Source: a virus. From it: a stretch of DNA of 22,196 nucleotides. Each line of letters begins with the position of its first letter. The first letter of the stretch is position 1. The notes under the pieces were generated by a model that was not told the origin of the DNA, did no database searches, and saw only the letters and a program-made list of their open reading frames with translations. This document shows, in pieces, positions 18,214 to 22,196 of this stretch. Position numbers and translations under genes: made by a program. The stretch covers positions 1-22,196 of IMG/VR virus record IMGVR_UViG_3300010885_010247, one strand, 5' to 3'.

Positions 18214-18639
18214 TTACTCAGTGGCCTCTTGCCACCGAATTTGAAATAGTTGTCGAACTTCGTATGCGGGCGGGAGTTGCGCTCCCACGGCTGCCGGGTC
18301 TAGATAGTCATCTGTCTCCGAAACGAGCCGTATATCTTCAATTGTAACCCCCGAGAGGGTGCCGATGCGGCCATCCAAGGCCAATCGAACCTCGTCGGCA
18401 AGCTCGCGGGCGGCATCGTAATAGAGTGCCCAGGAGGCTATCTGAAGGTTCACAATCGGCTGGTAGATCGGCCCTAGAAGAGCCGACTCGCGAGTGATGT
18501 TGTTCCGCTTGTAGACGCAGAACGGCAGAACGGCGGTCTTCGGCACCGCAATCGGGTAAATCTGAAATCCAACGAGCCTCGCCACCGCGGGAGTGGTGAC
18601 AAGACGCTGGAAAACGTGTTTTTCTGGTGAAATGATCAC
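18214..18639 (-). CDS. Tail completion/terminator protein (DUF3168-like, 141 aa)
   Basis: The 141-aa protein has the small tail-terminator pattern: an N-terminal helix (EKHVFQRLVTTPAVARLV), a strand with IYPIAVPKTAVLPFCVYKR, a strand NLQIASWALYYDAARELAD leading to a helix, then VRLALDGRIGTL and a final strand EVRQLFQIRWQE. This is typical of the gp17/DUF3168 family that caps the tail and mates with the head connector. It lies between the gp10-like and tube-like genes as in HK97-type modules. The start is GTG at 18639, overlapping the previous stop as GTGA. Confidence 0.82.
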   Translation of the reverse strand: MIISPEKHVFQRLVTTPAVARLVGFQIYPIAVPKTAVLPFCVYKRNNITRESALLGPIYQPIVNLQIASWALYYDAARELADEVRLALDGRIGTLSGVTIEDIRLVSETDDYLDPAAVGAQLPPAYEVRQLFQIRWQEATE

Positions 18640-19373
18640 GATGTCAGTCTGTCCAGTGAGTTTTGGATGGCAGCCCTGAGAGTGTTAAACACGGCCCCCT
18701 GCTGTTCGCTGATGGTCTTCTCCATCGCGTGTTGCGCGGGCATGGGGGCTATGGTTTCGCCCGGATGAAGCGTGACCGGATGCATCTTGCCGTTTGTGGA
18801 GCCGAAATCGTGCGGATAGCCCGAACCCATCCGCGCCTGCCGGGTTGGCTCGTCATAGCTGCTCATCAAGAAGTAATACCCGCGAGACATATTCGCGAAC
18901 TGCTTGTTGTTCGCCGACGAATGCCGCCTCATCTTCCCGTTGATCATCTGATGGACGTTCAGGTAGGTGCGACGACCCTTTGTTCCTGGCTTTCTGGCAT
19001 CTGTACCGAACTCGATCCACCAAGCATGATTTCCCGATGCTTGTTTTTCTGTGGAGCCAGCACTTCCAGATTGCCACGGGCCGATAATGGCGACGGCTGC
19101 TGCCTCATAGGTCTTGGTTTCAATGCGAACTGACTTGATCAAGTTGCCAGTGACGTTGCTGACCTTCGACTTGTAGCCCTTTTTGATATGCTCGCCCGCC
19201 TTTTCGACGCACTCCTCGAGCGCCTTCGGCTCCCCCATCTTGGCTCCGAGCATCTCAAGCCTCTCGGCAAGCTCGCGGATGCCAGCCGTCTTCACCGTGA
19301 CGAACGCATTCGTCAGTTGCTTGCCGGTCTGGCCGTCCATGACCCGAGGTGCGCCGACGCCTTGCGTAATCAT
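18636..19373 (-). CDS. HK97 gp10-like head-tail/tail protein (245 aa)
   Basis: The 245-aa protein shows the features of the HK97 gp10 family: an N-terminal helical part (IRELAERLEMLGAKMG, ALEECVEKAGEHIKKG), the VTGNLIKSVRIETK segment at about 74-87, HAWWIEFGT at about 116-124, and a C-terminal APMPAQHAMEKTISEQQ helix. The family is a neck or tail component made between the head-tail adaptor and tail completion genes, exactly its place here. It is longer than many members because of an insert at about 125-205 containing a basic GRRTYLNVHQMINGKMRRHS stretch. Start ATG 19373 overlaps the adaptor stop; ATG at residue 12 is an alternative. Confidence 0.83.
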   Translation of the reverse strand: MITQGVGAPRVMDGQTGKQLTNAFVTVKTAGIRELAERLEMLGAKMGEPKALEECVEKAGEHIKKGYKSKVSNVTGNLIKSVRIETKTYEAAAVAIIGPWQSGSAGSTEKQASGNHAWWIEFGTDARKPGTKGRRTYLNVHQMINGKMRRHSSANNKQFANMSRGYYFLMSSYDEPTRQARMGSGYPHDFGSTNGKMHPVTLHPGETIAPMPAQHAMEKTISEQQGAVFNTLRAAIQNSLDRLTS

Positions 19374-19690
19374 GTCGCGTCCTCCCTCGCCAGAATTTCG
19401 TGCACAGACCGGGCCTCTCGCTCGAGCACGCTGCTGATCTCCATCACGCGGTCACGCCAGATCAGCCGATGCTGGTGGGTGATGCCTGGGAAGAAGCGGA
19501 TGCGGATGCGATGGGTGACCAGCACGCCTGCCTGCTGGGCTGCGAAGTAGTCGGCGGCCCTGACGCCCATGACGCTGGCGTAGACCGTGCCCTCGTCTTC
19601 CCAGGAGATCGTCGCCTCGCCAAACGAACTCTGGCTCTCGACCGGCTTCTGGATCGTGACCCGCTCGCGCATCGCGCCAGAGTTGATCAT
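19370..19690 (-). CDS. Head-tail adaptor/joining protein (106 aa)
   Basis: The sequence MINSGAMRERVTIQKPVES, then SFGEATISWEDEGTVYASV, GVRAADYFAAQQAG, THRIRIRFFPGI and DRVMEISSVLEREARSVHEI is a full match in layout to the small phage head-tail joining family (SPP1 gp16 / HK97 connector ring type). It sits under the capsid portal and connects the tail. GGGGTGA lies three bases before the ATG at 19690. It is followed by the gp10-like gene with a four-base overlap. Length is normal for the family. Confidence 0.88.
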   Translation of the reverse strand: MINSGAMRERVTIQKPVESQSSFGEATISWEDEGTVYASVMGVRAADYFAAQQAGVLVTHRIRIRFFPGITHQHRLIWRDRVMEISSVLEREARSVHEILAREDAT

Positions 19691-19693
19691 GGC

Positions 19694-20023
19694 TCACCCC
19701 ATCCAGATGGCGGTATATGAACCAGACCCAGACGGAGCCGAAACCGTAATTGTCGCCGTCACTGGCAGGATGGAAAGCCGGCCTGCGGCGACATCGACGC
19801 TGCCGGCCAGCCGCAGAACTCCAGCCCCCGTGTTCTTCACGACCAGGGTTGAGAGCGGGGTCGTGCCGACGATCTGCACAGATGCCGTGCCAACCGTTCC
19901 GGTGATGGTCTGGGCCGTTGTCAGAGTCGGAGCTAGGTGCTCGGCCAACGTGCCGACCAGCAGCGAGGTGTCGGTGGCGTTGTGGTAGACAACATCGGTG
20001 TCGATGCGGGCGCGAAGAGTCAT
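19694..20023 (-). CDS. Unknown small beta-rich head-region protein (109 aa)
   Basis: The protein starts MTLRARIDTDVVYHNATDTS and continues with strand-rich sequence (AQTITGTVGTASVQIVGTT, LSTLVVKNTGAGVLRLAG, AATITVSAPSG-like end). I do not recognise a family. Its place between the gp6-like connector and the adaptor suggests a neck or capsid decoration component. Its start overlaps the connector stop (ATGA) and its stop lies three bases before the adaptor ATG, so it belongs to the coupled head-tail block. No motif indicates enzyme function. Confidence 0.72.
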   Translation of the reverse strand: MTLRARIDTDVVYHNATDTSLLVGTLAEHLAPTLTTAQTITGTVGTASVQIVGTTPLSTLVVKNTGAGVLRLAGSVDVAAGRLSILPVTATITVSAPSGSGSYTAIWMG

Positions 20024-20661
20024 CGATAAACCCCCATGCTGGCGGCTGCCAAGAGCGTCTCAAATGTCTGAGGCACCGACTGCGGTGCCCCGGTGACCGC
20101 CGGCTGGCGAGTGTCATACCAGTGCCCCACAAGAAGGCAGATCAGGTGTTTTGCCACGCGGGGGGCAGTCTGCCCGTCGTCGCCGTAACCGGCCGTATAC
20201 CGCACCGTGACCGAGTTCTCGTCGCCGCGGGTCGCCGGCCACGCCGTCGCCCATTGCGGGTAGATTCGCCCCGGCAAGACGCTGGCATCGACCTGGAAGG
20301 CGGCATTCGCACTCGAGAGCGTGCCGTAGGTGCCGTCGCCGCTGCGGTAGGTCACCGTGACCGTCTTGTCCTGCATGGGCAGGCGGGGCAGGACGATGGC
20401 CCAGATTGGGAACAGGTCATACTTGACCTCCCAGACCGTGGTGCAGATCGTGATATCCAGAATGTCCTCTACATACTCGCGCGCCACCGAGATCAGAGAT
20501 TGGATGTAGAGATCGTCCGTCTCTGTATCGACGCGGGCGTGGGTCTTGGCGAAAGCCAAACTAACCGGCTCGACGGCCGGCTGCGTGATTCGGCGAAGAC
20601 TACGAAACGGCGTAATCGTCGCCGTTGGCTTCTGCGGTGTACCGAAGACAATCGTGTCCAT
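20020..20661 (-). CDS. Head-tail connector (gp6 / phiE125 gp8-like, 213 aa)
   Basis: The 213-aa protein has the signature of the phiE125 gp8/HK97 gp6 connector group: PVSLAFAKTHARVDTETDDLYIQ with SLISVAREYVEDIL (the classic DDxxIxxLIxxARxxVE helix), a middle beta part (LPRLPMQDKTVTVTYRSGDG), VTVRYTAGYGDDG and a C-terminal helix ICLLVGHWYDTRQ. It forms the ring joining portal to tail. The ATG at 20661 directly follows the TAA of the previous gene and has GAGG seven bases upstream. Length is normal. Confidence 0.88.
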   Translation of the reverse strand: MDTIVFGTPQKPTATITPFRSLRRITQPAVEPVSLAFAKTHARVDTETDDLYIQSLISVAREYVEDILDITICTTVWEVKYDLFPIWAIVLPRLPMQDKTVTVTYRSGDGTYGTLSSANAAFQVDASVLPGRIYPQWATAWPATRGDENSVTVRYTAGYGDDGQTAPRVAKHLICLLVGHWYDTRQPAVTGAPQSVPQTFETLLAAASMGVYR

Positions 20662-20853
20662 TTAACGCCTCTGCTTTGGCTTTGTTCTTACGCCCATGTC
20701 GGCCCTCTCAATCGTTTCGGGTACGGCCTCTGCCGTCTCGACTTCTTCGATCAGCCCGCGGCGAATGAGCAGATCGCACATGCCCCCCGGCCAATCCTCA
20801 AAGACTTGGCCTTTCTCGTAGCAGTCGAAATTCTGTAGCACGCGGATTTTCAA
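20662..20853 (-). CDS. Small head-region protein, TTG start (63 aa)
   Basis: The product reads (M)KIRVLQNFDCYEKGQVFEDW, then PGGMCDLLIRRGLIEEV and a charged end KPKQRR. Short proteins of this form (strand, Y-x-K-G-x-V-F, helix, R-G-L-I-E) are frequent near phage capsid and connector genes; function is unknown. I chose TTG at 20853 because it overlaps the glycosyltransferase stop as TTGA, is preceded by a G-run about nine bases away, and starts right at the conserved KIRVL strand. A longer TTG start at 20901 would lie inside the upstream gene. Confidence 0.68.
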   Translation of the reverse strand: MKIRVLQNFDCYEKGQVFEDWPGGMCDLLIRRGLIEEVETAEAVPETIERADMGVRTKPKQRR

Positions 20854-21578
20854 TTGACTTGCCCCCAGGCTTTCTCTGGTGCCTTCTGGCCGCTGTTCCA
20901 ATACTCGGTCGTGTGCTGCTGCACCTTGCCGCTGGCGTCAGTCCTAGAGGGCCATGTGACCATCAGTTCGGCGTGCCCGACGCTGACGTGAGTGGCGAGG
21001 CCCAGCGTATTGCCGCAGGCGGCCCACTGCTTCCAGAAATAGATATCCTCGTCGGTGTGCCCGCCCGTCCACTCGCCCTGGTCATTAGCACGGGCGAGAA
21101 ACCACGGCTTCTTCATCTTCTTCAGCGCCGACGTTCGCAGGAACGTCAGGCCGAAGTGAGCCGTCTCCACGGGCTGGACGACCTTCTCAAAGAACTCGCG
21201 GCCCACCTCAGTCTTTTCTTCGACATCGCTGCCGGCTAGAGCGAACATGACGGCGTTCGCCTCCCGTTTCGTCTGAAGCGGGGCAATCGCGTCATAGCCC
21301 GAGTGCATTAGAAGGGCTAGAAGCGCCTCGACCGTCTTCGCATTGAAGACCGTGTCGTAGTCAACGGTCAGGATCACATCGTTGTTGTCGATGACCTGTT
21401 CCATTGACCGCTGGAGACACTGCCCCCAGAACGCACCAGTCACCTTCGTGGGACTGATGCCGTGGGGCGCGAGCGCGGATGAGACGCAGAAGAAGTTATC
21501 GGTAAATCCAAGTCGCGGGGTGGACATCACCGCCGCGACTTTGATTTCCGCTTCGACGTTACCAATACGCAATAGCAC
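20850..21578 (-). CDS. GT-A fold glycosyltransferase-like protein (242 aa)
   Basis: An N-terminal strand IKVAAVMSTPRLGFTDNF (12-29) is followed by the helix around SMEQVIDNNDVIL, a DxD-type metal/nucleotide-sugar motif DYD at 73-75 (TVDYDTVF), ETAHFGLTFLRTSAL (138-152), HTDEDIYFW (174-182, likely catalytic acid residues) and VSVGHAEL (198-205, possible metal His). This is the family 2/GT-A layout. The likely role is transfer of a sugar from an activated donor, but the acceptor is unknown: virion glycoprotein, phage DNA base or host surface. It lies within the head module between head proteins and the connector. Start is GTG at 21578 with GGAG six bases upstream inside a hairpin. Confidence 0.8.
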   Translation of the reverse strand: MLLRIGNVEAEIKVAAVMSTPRLGFTDNFFCVSSALAPHGISPTKVTGAFWGQCLQRSMEQVIDNNDVILTVDYDTVFNAKTVEALLALLMHSGYDAIAPLQTKREANAVMFALAGSDVEEKTEVGREFFEKVVQPVETAHFGLTFLRTSALKKMKKPWFLARANDQGEWTGGHTDEDIYFWKQWAACGNTLGLATHVSVGHAELMVTWPSRTDASGKVQQHTTEYWNSGQKAPEKAWGQVN

Positions 21579-21582
21579 GGTT

Positions 21583-21654
21583 CGCTCCTAGTGTGGAGCG
21601 GGCGCGCATCCTTGCGCCTTTGTCGGCCGTCATGGCCGTCCCGCAGATACGGGA
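21583..21654 (-). promoter_or_regulatory. Four tandem stem-loops, the last covering the glycosyltransferase ribosome site
   Basis: In minus-strand order: TCCCG-TATCTG-CGGGA (21654-21639), CGGCC-ATGAC-GGCCG (21638-21624), GGCGC-AAGGATGC-GCGCC (21618-21601) and CGCTCC-ACACTA-GGAGCG (21600-21583). All are perfect short stems, packed almost without spacers between the stop of the 141-aa gene and the GTG at 21578. The GGAG ribosome site is in the 3' arm of the last stem. No U-tract follows, so they are not intrinsic terminators. Confidence 0.6.
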
Positions 21655-21655
21655 A

Positions 21656-22081
21656 TCAGCCCTTAACCCAACCGATGACGCCAGCCTCGGTCACAGTGGA
21701 CGGTGCGTTCTCGCCTCGCGACTGACGAGCAGTCACGATGGTGTTCACGCTCACAGCCGGGGTCGCAGTGACCTTCAAGTAACGCTTCTTCGACTGCGTG
21801 TTGATGTCAAGCTTCACGATGGAAGCCGACGACGTGTCGGAGACAGCGGGGATCGTGAAGTCGGTGCCGCCGAGGAAGCCCGTGACGTTCGAGAACGTCG
21901 AGTTGTCGTCGGACTCTTCCACCTTGAGCACGCTCGCGAACACCGTCGAAGCGTTGCTGGCCCGCAGGACAGAGACGCTGGTGTGATCCCAACCAATCGT
22001 GTCGATTGTCAGGGTTACGGCACTGCTGCCGACAGCCGTGGGAACGGCGGCGACAATCTTTTCCATCTGACTGTGAATCAT
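21656..22081 (-). CDS. Head-region virion protein (141 aa)
   Basis: The 141-aa protein has a beta-sandwich-like sequence: SSAVTLTIDTIGWDHTSVSV, ASVLKVEESDDNSTFSNV, a GGTDFTIPAV strand and KKRYLKVTATPAVSVNTIV. The VEESDDNSTFSNV style block is frequent in small phage proteins encoded just after the major capsid gene, where they may decorate or stabilise the head; that role is inference. The ATG at 22081 has GAAGGAG about ten bases upstream. The second methionine at residue 6 is an alternative start. A 77-nt stem-loop region follows its stop. Confidence 0.77.
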   Translation of the reverse strand: MIHSQMEKIVAAVPTAVGSSAVTLTIDTIGWDHTSVSVLRASNASTVFASVLKVEESDDNSTFSNVTGFLGGTDFTIPAVSDTSSASIVKLDINTQSKKRYLKVTATPAVSVNTIVTARQSRGENAPSTVTEAGVIGWVKG

Positions 22082-22116
22082 GGTCTAGATACTCCTTCTA
22101 AGAGGTTGGGTTAGGC

Positions 22117-22196
22117 TCACGACGCCGCGGTCTTGAGGGCAATCACCGGGCCGGCGGTCGTGTTGTCGCCGAGGGAGTGATGAACAATGTCGAAGC
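22117..22196 (-). CDS. C-terminus of a head protein, possibly major capsid protein (partial)
   Basis: A minus-strand frame enters from the right edge and ends at TGA (22119-22117) with FDIVHHSLGDNT followed by TAGPVIALKTAAS. It is in the coding direction of the operon and leaves 35 bases before the next start, which carries that gene's ribosome site. Identity as the major capsid protein is suggested only by gene order, since it lies immediately upstream of a decoration-like protein and the head-tail connector block. Twenty-five residues do not allow a family call. Confidence 0.5.
   Translation of the reverse strand, partial: FDIVHHSLGDNTTAGPVIALKTAAS

Noticed and set aside
19918-20838. 306-aa open frame on the plus strand
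   Set aside because: Arg-rich shadow of the connector and neighbouring genes in high-GC DNA, opposite to well supported coupled genes.

Overview
The window is part of a temperate, long-tailed (siphovirus-type) phage genome, or a prophage. No bacterial housekeeping gene is visible, so host and integration state cannot be read from it. The DNA is GC-rich, genes use Shine-Dalgarno sites with ATG, GTG and TTG starts, and genes are packed with ATGA/GTGA/TTGA stop-start overlaps. Several small virion proteins remind me of families I associate with phages and prophages of Planctomycetota and freshwater metagenomes. That host guess is a weak inference from memory.

Layout. Almost everything is one minus-strand late operon read from the right edge to about 1410. 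In transcription order it holds: the C-terminus of a head protein (perhaps the major capsid protein), a 141-aa head-region protein, a stem-loop-rich 77-nt gap, and a GT-A glycosyltransferase. Next come a 63-aa protein, a gp6/phiE125-gp8-like head-tail connector, a 109-aa protein, a head-tail adaptor, an HK97 gp10-like protein and a tail completion protein. Then come two small tail-tube-like proteins, tail assembly chaperones that look like a G/G-T -1 frameshift pair, and a 1450-aa tape measure protein. These are followed by distal tail proteins of 366, 143 and 340 aa.

After the tail genes come small unknowns (100, 71 and 82 aa), a calcineurin-like metallophosphoesterase, a deoxynucleoside monophosphate kinase and a one-span membrane protein that may be a holin. 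The left part of the operon is a host-recognition region. It has two similar cassettes, each a BppU-like adaptor followed by a collagen-like fibre: 7087-4299 with a 157-aa accessory gene, and 3825-2900. A 109-aa protein, a polyglycine adhesin candidate and a 99-aa fibre-associated protein follow.

The operon runs convergently into a plus-strand tyrosine integrase (559-1413), and the two stop codons share the palindrome CTAG. A consensus-like promoter (138-166) and a 70-aa protein with a perfect ribosome binding site precede the integrase. A minus-strand gene starts at 47 and leaves the window on the left.

Most notable observations: an adaptor gene that seems to start with ATC; a translated-looking T extension reachable only by frameshifting; duplicated adaptor-fibre cassettes; an exact 225-bp tandem repeat in the fibre; four tandem stem-loops, one masking the glycosyltransferase ribosome site; and a glycosyltransferase embedded in the head module. 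I found no CRISPR array, tRNA, insertion sequence or recognisable defence system. No stretch over 300 bases lacks a gene.
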